A stretch of 64,000 nt of DNA from Rhizobium sp. 16-488-2b (GCF_017741815.1 NZ_JAGHMF010000034.1:434001-498000), one strand, 5' to 3'. Positions 34,590 to 44,005 are shown, numbered from the stretch's first letter. Numbers and translations are program-made. Notes: generated by a model from the letters alone, not told the origin.

Positions 34590-36845
34590 TTAAGCTCTTT
34601 CGATAGGCTTGCCGTTATGTGTTACGACCGTTCTTGGCGGTTTCTCACCGCGCGACTCCGGCGTGGAAAGGGCCATGAACTTCTCGCGCTTCAACCGGAC
34701 CTGGATCATGTGCGGGCAGCGGTGGTCGTCGTGATAAAGTTCCTGGCAATGCATGCAGTAAATGCACTCGTTCACATTGATCTGCCCTTCCGGATGAATG
34801 GACTGAACGGGACATTCCTTCGCACAGCGCTGGCACGGAGAACCGCATTCCGGATATCGCTTCAGCCATTCGAACATTCGAATTCGTCCGGGAATGGCAA
34901 GCGCAGCACCGAGCGGACAAAGGTACCGGCAGTAGAAGCGCTCGATGAACAGGCTTGCAATGAGCAGGGCGCCGGCAAAGACTACGAACGGCCAATCGCG
35001 GACGAATTTCAAGATGATTGCTGTCTTGAACGGTTCGACTTCCGCCGCCATCTCGGCGTACGAGATTGAGTAGAAGGACAATCCGAACAATCCAAGAAAG
35101 ATGATGTACTTGATAGGCCAGAGCCGTTCGTGCAGCCCCCAGGGAAGCTTGACCTGAGGCACCTTTAGGCGCTTTGCGATGTTGCTGAGCAATTCCTGCA
35201 ACGCGCCGAAGGGGCAGAGCCACCCGCAGAAAGGACCGCGCCCCCAGAACAGCAGGCCGGCCGCGACCGACGCCCACAGAATGAAGATCAGCGGCGCCGC
35301 CAAAAAGAACTCCCAACTGAAGTTCGTGATTAGCGCGTTGGTGAAGGTCAGAACATTGACTACGGATAGTTGGGCGTTCGCATACCAGCCAAGCCACACG
35401 AGCGTGAAAACAAGATAGCTGTTCCTCACCCACGCAAACAAAACTGGACGTTTGACTAGCCAGTCCTGGAAGAAAAAGATTGCGGTCAGGACGAGAAGGG
35501 CGGCGCCGGTGATCCCGATATTGACGCGGTTCAGATTCCAGATGCTGATCCAAAGCGGCTGTTCGTCTGACGCCTGCGTTGTTGTGTCCACCAGGGGGAC
35601 GACCGCCGGGGTGGCGATCGCCGGAACCGGAGCGGCCGCCTTAGTCACCGTGACGTACTTCGATGGCAACGCATATCCAAGATTGAAGGGAACGACTGCT
35701 TTGTCGCGTGCACCGGTGCTGCTTCGCTGTGCCAGAAGCTGGAGTTCCCAAGGCTCAGTCACGTCGAATGTATATTCGGGCGCAACGACAAACAGTGCGA
35801 TCTCCTTCAATGAAGGCGCGTCAACCGGTGCGAGAGCTGCGATACGAGTATGGTAGCGATCGCGGAATCGGAGCCCCTGTCCGTCCTGTAAGAGCTCGAT
35901 TCGATCGAATATGCCACCGCGGACGTAACCTGAACCTTTGAAGGAATACGCACCGTCGCCAGCGACCAGGATCGCAGACTGGCCAGGCTGCAAACGGCTT
36001 TGAAGCCTAGCGTATGCTGCATCTCCTAGAAGGGTTTTCCCAATCGACGGAACGTTCACCGGTGCCACGTAAAGATCAATGAAGCGGTCGTCCGGTGTCG
36101 TCGTTTCCGGATGCGACGCTGCGTCGGGCTGGCCGGCATCATTGAAGGCCTTGGAGACCTCGCCAACAGTTAACCGAAGGCTTCGCACAGACCCGTCACC
36201 TAAGAGTGTCTGCCAGTCGCTGACGTCCGTCTTCGTCAGATCCAGGGTCTTCACGTCTGCTTGTTTTTGTACGCCTCCGGCGTCGGCGGGATTAAGTCTG
36301 CCACTTCGAATAAGCTTGACAGCGGAGCGGATGACGCTGTCGCCCATGACGAGGACTGTCACGGTTGCGCCGCTTACGATCTCGACCTGCGGTGGCCGCT
36401 CTTCGCCGGCAGCTACGCGGCCGAGATTTTTCCCGATAATGGAATTTAGTGCCGCAACCACCTTGGCCTGGGGAATGCCGATGAGCACGATCGGTTCATG
36501 GTGATCGATCAGCTTGATCCCTCGCACAACGCCTGCTGTGTCGATCCCCACGGCGATATGGATAGGCTTGCCAGAATAGCCGGTGGAATTGGTGAAGTCC
36601 GAATTTAGATAGGCATAACCAAGCACGTCAGGGCCGCGGTACACTGGCGCGATCGGAGGCTCGCCTTCTGGGTTGCCGAACCGATCAGCACCCTGAAACA
36701 GGTCGCTTGGTTGAATCTTCTCGAGATATGACGGTAGCTGGCCCGCCGACATTGCAGGCGCCGCGAAAGCTGCGAGAATACCCATTGCCGCTATGAAGAA
36801 CATAGCTATGCGGCCAATGTCTGCGCCTTTTTGTATTGTTATCAT
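34590..36845 (-). CDS. nosR: NosR, membrane flavoprotein/polyferredoxin
   Basis: A 751-aa protein. A signal segment (IGRIAMFFIAAMGILAAFAA) leads into a periplasmic FMN-binding domain with the covalent flavin motif SGATVTVLVM. Several membrane segments and cytoplasmic cysteine clusters follow (CGWLCPFGALQE, CRYLCPLGAALA, CGSPCQRCAKECP, CIYCMHCQELYHDDHRCP). I chose the ATG at 36845, with AAGGA just before it, over the start 19 codons upstream. NosR supplies electrons for NosZ maturation and function. First gene of nosRZDFYLX. Confidence 0.95.
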   Translation of the reverse strand: MITIQKGADIGRIAMFFIAAMGILAAFAAPAMSAGQLPSYLEKIQPSDLFQGADRFGNPEGEPPIAPVYRGPDVLGYAYLNSDFTNSTGYSGKPIHIAVGIDTAGVVRGIKLIDHHEPIVLIGIPQAKVVAALNSIIGKNLGRVAAGEERPPQVEIVSGATVTVLVMGDSVIRSAVKLIRSGRLNPADAGGVQKQADVKTLDLTKTDVSDWQTLLGDGSVRSLRLTVGEVSKAFNDAGQPDAASHPETTTPDDRFIDLYVAPVNVPSIGKTLLGDAAYARLQSRLQPGQSAILVAGDGAYSFKGSGYVRGGIFDRIELLQDGQGLRFRDRYHTRIAALAPVDAPSLKEIALFVVAPEYTFDVTEPWELQLLAQRSSTGARDKAVVPFNLGYALPSKYVTVTKAAAPVPAIATPAVVPLVDTTTQASDEQPLWISIWNLNRVNIGITGAALLVLTAIFFFQDWLVKRPVLFAWVRNSYLVFTLVWLGWYANAQLSVVNVLTFTNALITNFSWEFFLAAPLIFILWASVAAGLLFWGRGPFCGWLCPFGALQELLSNIAKRLKVPQVKLPWGLHERLWPIKYIIFLGLFGLSFYSISYAEMAAEVEPFKTAIILKFVRDWPFVVFAGALLIASLFIERFYCRYLCPLGAALAIPGRIRMFEWLKRYPECGSPCQRCAKECPVQSIHPEGQINVNECIYCMHCQELYHDDHRCPHMIQVRLKREKFMALSTPESRGEKPPRTVVTHNGKPIERA

Positions 36846-36909
36846 CGCGTCCTTCAGCCCTTCGGTGCGTTCGCGGTGAGAACATATACGGAGAAAAACC
36901 ATGTGTTAT

Positions 36910-36923
36910 TTGATCAAGATCAA
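36910..36923. promoter_or_regulatory. Anaerobox (symmetric) between nosR and the ferritin-like gene
   Basis: TTGATCAAGATCAA, a perfect site 64 bases before the nosR ATG and 94 bases before the divergent ferritin-like ATG, so one dimer could serve either or both. Confidence 0.88.
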
Positions 36924-37017
36924 CCAAGCGTGATGATTTTCCGGTGAAATGCGCAGGCTCAAAGCGTCAAACAGCAACCGCGAAAGCCGCAGGCTTGCGA
37001 GAAGAAAGGGAATGGAC

Positions 37018-37878
37018 ATGTCAACCACTCGCGAGCCATGGAAACTGGCCTCTCTCGCCGAACTGTTGGCGCTTGCGGCTCGAATGGAGCAGGAGGCGAT
37101 TGACGGGTACCTTGATTTATCCCGGAGGATGGAGTCGCTGGAGCGACCAGATCTGGCACGCGTTTTTGACACTCTGGTCGCAGAGGAGCAGGGTCACCTC
37201 AGCAAGGTCGACGAGTGGCGACAAGGGCTGGGTTTCTCGACTCCTACCCAGGCACCGGAAAATCCAAACGAACTGTTTGAGGACGAAGGCGTCGGGATCG
37301 TCTCTCCCGATCTTCTAAGCGCCTATCGGGCATTTTCAATGGCGGTAAGGAATGAGGAACGCGCCTTCGTGTTCTGGACCTACGTCTCAGCACACGCGCA
37401 CTCCGAAGAAATACGGGAAGCAGCCGAGCGTATGGCGCGAGAAGAGCTAGGACATGTCGCAACACTGCGACGAGAACGCAGGCGAGCATTCCACACCGAG
37501 CGGGGCCTGAACATCGACGTCACTATAGATAGCCTGCCCGACCTCGAGCGCAAACTGAAGCACCATCTTGATACGCAAGCAGCATCCGAAACCGAAGCTG
37601 GCAAGGAAACGGCATTGCGATCTTTCTCACGGCAGTCGGAATTGCGGCTGGCTTCTCTAGTAGAGGCTCCACTTGAGGGGCCTGCGTCCCCAGCAAGTTT
37701 TCCGCGATCCGCGCTTGGGTCTCCCCTCGCGCTGGGTGAACTACTGGTGGACTACTATCTCAATCTCGGAAGCCAAGCAAAGCAAGATATCGATGCTTCG
37801 CGAGGGCGCGCCTTTGCCGCGGAGTTGATCCATTGTCTGGCAACACTTCGAGATCAACCTCCGCCAAAGTTGGCTTAG
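37018..37878 (+). CDS. Ferritin-like (rubrerythrin-type) di-iron protein
   Basis: A 286-aa protein whose N-terminal half is a four-helix ferritin-like domain with two carboxylate pairs: RMEQEAIDGYLDL with EEQGHLSKVDEW, and NEERAFVFWTYV with REELGHVATLR. The second half is charged and helical, with no rubredoxin-type cysteines. Such domains handle peroxide, iron or oxygen in the cytoplasm. I chose the ATG at 37018, 7 bases after AAAGGG. Sharing the nosR box suggests low-oxygen induction. Confidence 0.85.
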   Translation: MSTTREPWKLASLAELLALAARMEQEAIDGYLDLSRRMESLERPDLARVFDTLVAEEQGHLSKVDEWRQGLGFSTPTQAPENPNELFEDEGVGIVSPDLLSAYRAFSMAVRNEERAFVFWTYVSAHAHSEEIREAAERMAREELGHVATLRRERRRAFHTERGLNIDVTIDSLPDLERKLKHHLDTQAASETEAGKETALRSFSRQSELRLASLVEAPLEGPASPASFPRSALGSPLALGELLVDYYLNLGSQAKQDIDASRGRAFAAELIHCLATLRDQPPPKLA

Positions 37879-38019
37879 GTTTGCAACGGTCGACGCCGAC
37901 GCCTGATTGTATGTTGAGACGCATCCCACAGTCTGGGCTTCCGCTGAGACCTGCCGACCTTCAGTGTCGCAGTTGAGGCTTGCCCATACGTTCACCGGGT
38001 CAATAAAGGATGCTCGTTA

Positions 38020-38033
38020 TTGATCGCGATCAA
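38020..38033. promoter_or_regulatory. Anaerobox (symmetric) of the ABC exporter-hemC operon
   Basis: TTGATCGCGATCAA, a fully palindromic site 58 bases before the exporter ATG at 38092. The upstream open frame begins inside the box and is not the real start. Confidence 0.88.
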
Positions 38034-38091
38034 AGACGCGACGTGGATTCGACGTGAAAAGCGAACTCAACGAAACTTGGAGTTCAAGGCA

Positions 38092-39957
38092 ATGATGATT
38101 GCCCAGCACGACCGTGTCGCCGAAGCGCAATCCCCTGCGGCGGATTCCGCTGCCAACAGTTCAATGGAGAGTAGGGGCGGCGGAGGTAGATCGCTTGGCG
38201 GTTTGAGAAGACTCGCTCCTTTCCTACGAACGCATCAATGGCTTGTTGCTGGGAGCCTGGTCTCCCTGACAGCCGCGGCACTGATCTCCCTGGCGTTGCC
38301 AACTGCAGTCCGCCGTTTGATAGACCAGGGGTTCACCCGTACCGATGGCGCGTTCGTAGACCGCTACTTCGTAATGCTTGTTGCTCTTGCCATAGCGCTC
38401 GCAGTCGCTAGCGCGTGTCGATATTACTTTGTAGCTGCGCTCGGAGAACGCCTTGTCAGTGACCTGCGGCTCGAGGTTTTCAAAAAGGTCTTGCGACTCC
38501 CTGCGTCTTTTTTCGATGCTAATCGAGCCGGCGAGATCAGTTCGCGCCTGACCGCCGACACCGCCCAGATCAAGTCGGCTGTCAGCTTGGCCGCCTCAGT
38601 TGCGCTACGCAACTCTATTCTTTGCGCGGGCTCGCTGGCGATGATGTTCATGACCAGTCCCAACTTGTCGTCGATCACCATCAGCGCCATCCCATTGATC
38701 GTCGTTCCGCTAGTAGTTTTTGGCCGATCGGTTCGACGCCGCTCGCGAGCCGCGCAGGATGCACTGGCGCAGGCGTCCGCGTTTGCGAGCGAAGTTATTT
38801 CTGGGTGCAGAACAATACAGGCGTTCAACGGCGAGAATGCTGCCGAGCAGAAATACATCAACGACGTAGAGACTTCCTACGCGAGCTCGGTGCGCGCGGC
38901 TCAATCTAGGGCTTACCTGACCGCCTTCGCGATCGCTCTGATCTTCGCCAGCGTCGTCGGAGTTCTGTGGATCGGCGCGCGTGGCCTGCTGTCAGGATCC
39001 GTGACCGCCGGAAACCTCAGTCAGTTCCTTCTTTACGCGGTCATAGCTGCGGGCTCTCTCGGATCGCTGTCCGAAGTCTGGGGCGAACTAGCACAGGCAG
39101 CGGGCGCCGCAGGCAGGCTTTTCGAGCTGTTGGGCGAAGAAGAAGGACGTCCACAGCCCGGCGCGACGGTGCCGCTGCGAACCCCAGTTGCCGGCGGCGT
39201 CGAATTCCGCGATGTCACGTTCGCCTATCCCGGCATGGCCGACCGTCAAGTGCTCCAGGGATTGTCGATGCGGGTGGCGCCGGGCGAGACCGTTGCGGTT
39301 GTCGGTGCATCAGGCTCGGGAAAAAGCACACTCTTATCGCTCTTACTCGGTTTTTATGGAACAAACGAAGGGCAGATCTCGATCGATGGGTACGATGTAA
39401 CCTCCTTGTCCGCGGAGGAGGTCCGACAACAAATCGCACTCGTTCCTCAGGACGTCACTATCTTCGCCTCCTCCGTCAGGGACAACATCGCCTTGGGAAA
39501 AACGGGCGCGAGCGACGCCGAGATTGAATCCGCCGCGGCGCGGGCCCAGGCACACGAATTCATTTCCAACCTCCCGCATTCGTACCATACCGTCGTAGGC
39601 GAGCGGGGGCTCACCCTTTCCGGGGGACAGCGCCAGCGGATCGCGATTGCCAGGGCCGTCTTAAAGAATGCACCGATCCTTCTTCTCGACGAAGCGACGT
39701 CGTCCTTGGACGCCGAAAGCGAGATGCTCGTGCAGAAGGGACTCGAAGAACTTATGAAGGATCGAACCACGATCGTCATAGCACATCGACTCGCTACGGT
39801 GCTCAAGGCAGATCGGATCTTGGTCATGGACAGCGGCCGCATCGTCGAGGAAGGAACTCACGCTTCGCTGGTCCGCAAGGGTGGCGTATACGCAAAACTT
39901 GCCGAACTCCAGTTTGACGCGCCGGACTCGCACAGAGACGAACGGGATGCCGCCTGA
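38092..39957 (+). CDS. ABC exporter half-transporter (MsbA/B-subfamily type)
   Basis: A 621-aa fusion of a six-helix membrane domain (about 50-330) and an ATPase domain with Walker A VGASGSGKSTL, signature LSGGQRQRIAIARA, Walker B ILLLDEATSSLDAES and H-loop IAHRLATV. It should act as a homodimer; no partner half is present, so it is not CydDC. The substrate is unknown. Its stop overlaps the hemC ATG (TGATG) and it stands under an anaerobox, which hints at a tetrapyrrole- or haem-related load, by inference only. Confidence 0.9.
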   Translation: MMIAQHDRVAEAQSPAADSAANSSMESRGGGGRSLGGLRRLAPFLRTHQWLVAGSLVSLTAAALISLALPTAVRRLIDQGFTRTDGAFVDRYFVMLVALAIALAVASACRYYFVAALGERLVSDLRLEVFKKVLRLPASFFDANRAGEISSRLTADTAQIKSAVSLAASVALRNSILCAGSLAMMFMTSPNLSSITISAIPLIVVPLVVFGRSVRRRSRAAQDALAQASAFASEVISGCRTIQAFNGENAAEQKYINDVETSYASSVRAAQSRAYLTAFAIALIFASVVGVLWIGARGLLSGSVTAGNLSQFLLYAVIAAGSLGSLSEVWGELAQAAGAAGRLFELLGEEEGRPQPGATVPLRTPVAGGVEFRDVTFAYPGMADRQVLQGLSMRVAPGETVAVVGASGSGKSTLLSLLLGFYGTNEGQISIDGYDVTSLSAEEVRQQIALVPQDVTIFASSVRDNIALGKTGASDAEIESAAARAQAHEFISNLPHSYHTVVGERGLTLSGGQRQRIAIARAVLKNAPILLLDEATSSLDAESEMLVQKGLEELMKDRTTIVIAHRLATVLKADRILVMDSGRIVEEGTHASLVRKGGVYAKLAELQFDAPDSHRDERDAA

Positions 39958-40913
39958 TGATCACGGAGAAATTCGGAAGACGCATCAGGATCGGCACTCG
40001 TGCAAGTCCGCTGGCAGTCGCCCAAGCGACGGAAGTCGCTTCGCGCCTTGCCGCCTGTCACGGACTGTCGATCGAATCCTTCGAGATCGTCCGCCTCACG
40101 ACGAAAGGAGATCGGCTCAGCGAGCAGCCTGTTCCAGACGTCGGCGTCAAGGGGCTCTTCACCCAGGAGCTGGAAGATAGGCTCTTATCGGCAGACCTCG
40201 ACCTTGCGGTTCATTCCTGTAAGGACGTCGCGACCGTTCTTCCAGACGGGCTACACATTAGCGCGTTTCTGCCAAGGGAAGACGTGCGAGACGCGCTGGT
40301 GTCGCGAAGCGGAGCTGGTTTCTGGGACCTGCCGTCAGGGGCCGTTCTCGGCACCTCCTCCGTGAGGAGAGCGGCGCTCCTTGCGATGCACAGGCCAGAC
40401 CTCGTTGTCATACCATTTCGAGGCCTCGTCGGGACAAGGTTGCAGAAGCTATCGGACGGAATAGTCGACGCCACGCTGCTAGCCAAGGCAGGGTTGAACA
40501 GGTTGGATCTTGCAGGTGTCGCGACGGAGGTGCTGGATCCTCGCCAATTCCCACCAGCTCCGGCCCAAGGCGCCATTTTTATCGAAAGCGCCAAGGCAAA
40601 TCGCATCGTTGCCGACTTGGTGTCGGCTCTGGACGACGCTGCCACAGCCGACGCCGTCCGTTGCGAACGGGCCTTTCTTCGTGTACTCGACGGCTCGTGC
40701 CGAACTCCGATTGCCGCTTACGCGACATGCCACGGAAGCGAGGTGATACTCCGGGGGATGACGATCGAGCCAGACGGAAGCAACCCGGTTAGGGTGGTGG
40801 TCAGAGGGGCTCGATCAGCGACGGAAAAAATCGGACTGTCTGCTGCAAATTGCATCATCTCCCGCCAAGCCGGGCGGCAGATGGAGGAGGCCGCGTTGTG
40901 TCCGCACGTCTAG
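39957..40913 (+). CDS. hemC: Hydroxymethylbilane synthase (porphobilinogen deaminase)
   Basis: A 318-aa enzyme that links four porphobilinogens into hydroxymethylbilane. Motifs: RIGTRASPLAVAQA, KGDR, KGLFTQELEDRLL, DLAVHSCKDV, GTSSVRRAALL and the cofactor cysteine in LDGSCRTPIAAYA. Coupled by TGATG to the ABC exporter and so under its anaerobox. With hemA it shows haem synthesis placed in the low-oxygen regulon; a chromosomal copy is likely. Confidence 0.97.
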   Translation: MITEKFGRRIRIGTRASPLAVAQATEVASRLAACHGLSIESFEIVRLTTKGDRLSEQPVPDVGVKGLFTQELEDRLLSADLDLAVHSCKDVATVLPDGLHISAFLPREDVRDALVSRSGAGFWDLPSGAVLGTSSVRRAALLAMHRPDLVVIPFRGLVGTRLQKLSDGIVDATLLAKAGLNRLDLAGVATEVLDPRQFPPAPAQGAIFIESAKANRIVADLVSALDDAATADAVRCERAFLRVLDGSCRTPIAAYATCHGSEVILRGMTIEPDGSNPVRVVVRGARSATEKIGLSAANCIISRQAGRQMEEAALCPHV

Positions 40914-40918
40914 GAAAA

Positions 40919-40932
40919 TTGATCTGCGTCAA
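40919..40932. promoter_or_regulatory. Fnr/Nnr-type box (asymmetric) of the LuxR-type gene
   Basis: TTGATCTGCGTCAA, just after the hemC stop and 64 bases before the LuxR-type ATG at 40997, the same distance as at the CBS-BON gene. Confidence 0.76.
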
Positions 40933-40996
40933 ATCGTTAAGTTTCGGGTAACTCTTGCAGCCCATAAGTTGGGTGTCCCAAAACCGAGTCGCCACC

Positions 40997-41731
40997 ATGC
41001 CAGTCAGTGCCCTGTCAGTGCTTTCGCCCGATGCCTTGGACGAATACATCGATCTCCGGTCGGTCCCCAAGCATCGGTACTTCGGTCAGCTTGACATAAT
41101 CGACCGGCTTAGAAAGGCGGTTACATTCGACTATATTTTTGTCTCTGGACTGGACGTGGACCACTATCGTTTCGGAGAGGGTTTCTCTATCGACACCGAT
41201 CTTCCGCCTGCATTCATCGAGGCCTACATGGCGGACAAGCTGCCCCAAACCGATCCCTTTATCCTCGCCGCTCAGTCGTCGAGAACCGTCATTGTTGAGA
41301 GCGACGTTTATGCCGGTACGGAAGTGCCACAGCGTCTGCTTTACCTGCAGCGTACGTTCGGAGTCCACAATCGCACCGTCGTGCCTATAATGCGAGATGA
41401 AACAGTATATGGAGCGGTCGGCTACACACGCGCGACGCCCTTCAACGCTGGCGAGATCGCATTTCTCGAGCTTGTTTCCGGAACAGTTCACAACGCGTTC
41501 ACCAAGCCTCTCATGGAGCGATATGCCGCCGACCAGATGCGATTATCAAAGGGTGAGATGGCCTGCCTTTCGCAAGCAAGCCTCGGTTTGACGAGCGAAG
41601 GCATTGGCAAAGTCACGGGCTACCAGTTGGAAACTGTGAACAGCTATATCAAATCCGCGACGAAGAAGATCGGAGCAGCAAATCGCACACAGGCGATCGC
41701 TGAGGCAATTCGGCGCGGGCTAATTGCTTGA
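40997..41731 (+). CDS. LuxR-type regulator with autoinducer-binding-like domain
   Basis: A 244-aa protein. The N-terminal part (about 20-165) fits the acyl-homoserine-lactone-binding fold: FIEAYMADKLPQTDPFILAA aligns with the W-x3-Y...DP region of TraR-type proteins, keeping Tyr and Asp but with Phe for the first Trp. The C-terminal HTH is LuxR-type (LTSEGIGKVTGYQLETVNSYIKSATKKIG), with the start of the usual LTxRE motif altered (LSKGEMACLS). No luxI-type synthase is in view. The ATG at 40997 is preferred to a TTG 14 codons upstream. Confidence 0.85.
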   Translation: MPVSALSVLSPDALDEYIDLRSVPKHRYFGQLDIIDRLRKAVTFDYIFVSGLDVDHYRFGEGFSIDTDLPPAFIEAYMADKLPQTDPFILAAQSSRTVIVESDVYAGTEVPQRLLYLQRTFGVHNRTVVPIMRDETVYGAVGYTRATPFNAGEIAFLELVSGTVHNAFTKPLMERYAADQMRLSKGEMACLSQASLGLTSEGIGKVTGYQLETVNSYIKSATKKIGAANRTQAIAEAIRRGLIA

Positions 41732-42063
41732 CCTTCGACAAGGCCATGTTGGCCGGTGGTCTAAATTCGGCGATACTGACTTGGCTGAATTATCACTTCT
41801 CATGTTCGACCTCGCTGAAGTTCGGGCGCGAGGGTTGTGATCACTGCAGCCCGCAGCACATTCTTAGAGATTAAGATCGATCTCCCCACAACGCGAGTGC
41901 TCGACAACAGCGTTCGTTTCGGGTTTGAGTTCCTAGAGGCCTGCACGCTGGATTTGGCCGAGTTTCCGGACGCAAGCCAGGCAGGCAGTCAGCATCGCTG
42001 GGAGAAATGCTCTGACGCAAATTCTTGCGGCTAGGGGTGCGTTCCTGAAACGGACGCCGGTTG
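41732..42063. other. Intergenic region, nothing recognised
   Basis: About 330 bases between the LuxR-type gene and the PAS remnant. A small hairpin (GGCC-ATGTT-GGCC near 41742) may end the LuxR-type transcript. No gene is supported. Confidence 0.3.
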
Positions 42064-42365
42064 TCAAATGGTCGCCTGATATGGCTCCCGAAAAGCGATG
42101 CCGGACACCAGTGAGTCCTCGAAGCGAAGCAAGAAGACGGCGGCGCGAACGGTCATATACCTGCCATCTCGAAATATGAACTCTATAGATGATGCGATAG
42201 GGGCACTCCGCACTGGGCGCTTCAGCGCCCAGTCTACAATGAAACATTCGATTGGCATGTCGGTCACGTCGATGTCGAGCAGGGATCTCTGCGCACGTTG
42301 ATTGGCATATGCGATAAGATCCTGGCCGTTGACTAGCAGGATTGGCATGCGCAGATCGTTAAGGG
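42064..42365 (-). pseudogene. PAS-like gene 3' remnant cut by IS21
   Basis: From the IS21 edge the minus strand reads LNDLRMPILLVNGQDLIAYA, NQRAQRSLLDIDVTDMP and FRDGRYMTVRAAVFLLRFED to a TGA at 42064: a PAS-type fold without its 5' end. The apparent start further upstream lies in the IS end. The missing part is not found on the other side of the element, so it was probably lost. Confidence 0.6.
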
Positions 42366-42397
42366 TGTTGATTTGCACTGAGAAGTGACCCGGCATT
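42366..42397. repeat. IS21 left terminal inverted repeat
   Basis: 32 bp beginning TGTTGATTTGCACTGAGAAG, identical to the inverse of 44831-44862. Confidence 0.9.
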
Positions 42398-42478
42398 GCC
42401 GGATATTGTCATCGAGAATTGACCCATGTTTTGAACCTTGCTCCGCGTGTTTTCAGCGGGAGCTATGGAGTGATCGAC

Positions 42479-44005
42479 ATGGCGTTATTGAGCGTGATCC
42501 GACGCTGGCATTTTAGAGACCATTTATCCATCCGGGAGATATGCCGCAGGACCGGCCTATCCCGGAATACTATCCGCAAATACCTGCGCCTGAACGGCGT
42601 GGAGCCGAAGTTCAAGGTGCCGGAGCGGCCGAGCAAACTCGATCCATTCGCAGATCGTCTGTCGGCTTGGTTAAAGACGGAGTCCAAGAAGGGCCGCAAG
42701 CAAAAGCGCACCCTGAAGCAACTCCATGCCGACTTGGTGGGCCTCGGCTACGACGGTTCCTATTGCCGTGTTGCAGCCTTCGCAAGGGAATGGAAAGCAG
42801 ACCGGCAGAGGGAATTCCAGACGACGGGGCGCGGCACATTTGTGCCTCTTGCATTCGAGCCCGGAGAAGCTTTCCAGTTCGACTGGTCGGAGGACTGGGC
42901 GATCATCGGCAATGAGCGCACGAAGCTGCAGGTCGCACATACGAAGCTAAGCTACAGCCGCGCCTTCATCGTCCGGGCCTATCTGTTGCAGACGCACGAG
43001 ATGCTGTTCGACGCCCACAATCATGCATTCCGCGTGTTTGGCGGCATCCCCGGCCGCGGCATCTACGACAACATGCGCACGGCAATCGACAAGGTCGGCC
43101 GTGGTAAGGAGCGCGACGTCAATGTCCGCTTCCTGGCGATGGCCAGCCACTATGTGTTTGAGCCGGAGTTCTGCAATCCTGCGTCCGGCTGGGAGAAGGG
43201 ACAGGTCGAGAAGAACGTTCAGGATGCACGTCATCGCTTCTTTCAACCGATCCCACGCTTTCCATCGCTGGAAGCCCTGAACGACTGGCTTGAGCTTCGG
43301 TGCAAGGAGTTCTGGGCGAAGACCCCACACGGCCAGATGCGTGGCACCATTGCCGATATCTGGGCTGAGGAGGCTCTGGCATTAATGCCGGTCTCTCGGC
43401 CATTCGACGGTTTCGTCGAGTATACAAAGCGGGTCACACCCACCTGCCTCGTGCATCTGGAGCGCAATCGCTACAGCGTCCCGGCATCGTTTGCCAATCG
43501 TCCGGTGAGTCTTCGGGTCTATCCGGATCGTGTCGTCGTCGCCGCAGAAGGTCAGATAGTCTGCGAGCATCACCGCGTCATCGATCGCTCCCACGACCGG
43601 CCGGGGCAGACGGTTTACGACTGGCGGCACTATCTGGCTGTCGTACAGCGCAAGCCCGGCGCTCTTCGCAATGGTGCGCCGTTCGTTGAGCTACCGGACG
43701 CGTTCCGGACCTTGCAGCAATACCTGCTCAAGAAGCCCGGCGGAGATCGTGAGATGGTCGACATCCTGGCGCTCGTCCTGCAGCACGATGAACAAGCCGT
43801 CCTATCGGCCGTCGACATGGCGCTGAAGTCGGGCGTTCCAACCAAGACGCATGTTTTGAACCTGCTGCATCGTCTCGTCGATGGCAAAACCTTCACGCCG
43901 CCGACGATAGACGCGCCCCAGGCACTGACACTCACCAATGAACCAAAGGCCAACGTCGAACGCTACGACACCCTGAGAAAGACGGAGGTTCGCCATGCGC
44001 CATAA
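42479..44005 (+). CDS. istA: IS21 transposase IstA
   Basis: A 508-aa transposase with an N-terminal HTH (SIREICRRTGLSRNTIRKYL), an rve-type catalytic core (FQFDWSEDWAIIG, a second acidic region near GGIPGRGIYDNM and the Glu in NPASGWEKGQVEKNV) and a C-terminal region (RYSVPASFANRPVSLR). GGAG lies before the ATG at 42479; an upstream start at 42419 is in frame. Overlaps istB by 11 bases, usual for IS21. Confidence 0.94.
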   Translation: MALLSVIRRWHFRDHLSIREICRRTGLSRNTIRKYLRLNGVEPKFKVPERPSKLDPFADRLSAWLKTESKKGRKQKRTLKQLHADLVGLGYDGSYCRVAAFAREWKADRQREFQTTGRGTFVPLAFEPGEAFQFDWSEDWAIIGNERTKLQVAHTKLSYSRAFIVRAYLLQTHEMLFDAHNHAFRVFGGIPGRGIYDNMRTAIDKVGRGKERDVNVRFLAMASHYVFEPEFCNPASGWEKGQVEKNVQDARHRFFQPIPRFPSLEALNDWLELRCKEFWAKTPHGQMRGTIADIWAEEALALMPVSRPFDGFVEYTKRVTPTCLVHLERNRYSVPASFANRPVSLRVYPDRVVVAAEGQIVCEHHRVIDRSHDRPGQTVYDWRHYLAVVQRKPGALRNGAPFVELPDAFRTLQQYLLKKPGGDREMVDILALVLQHDEQAVLSAVDMALKSGVPTKTHVLNLLHRLVDGKTFTPPTIDAPQALTLTNEPKANVERYDTLRKTEVRHAP

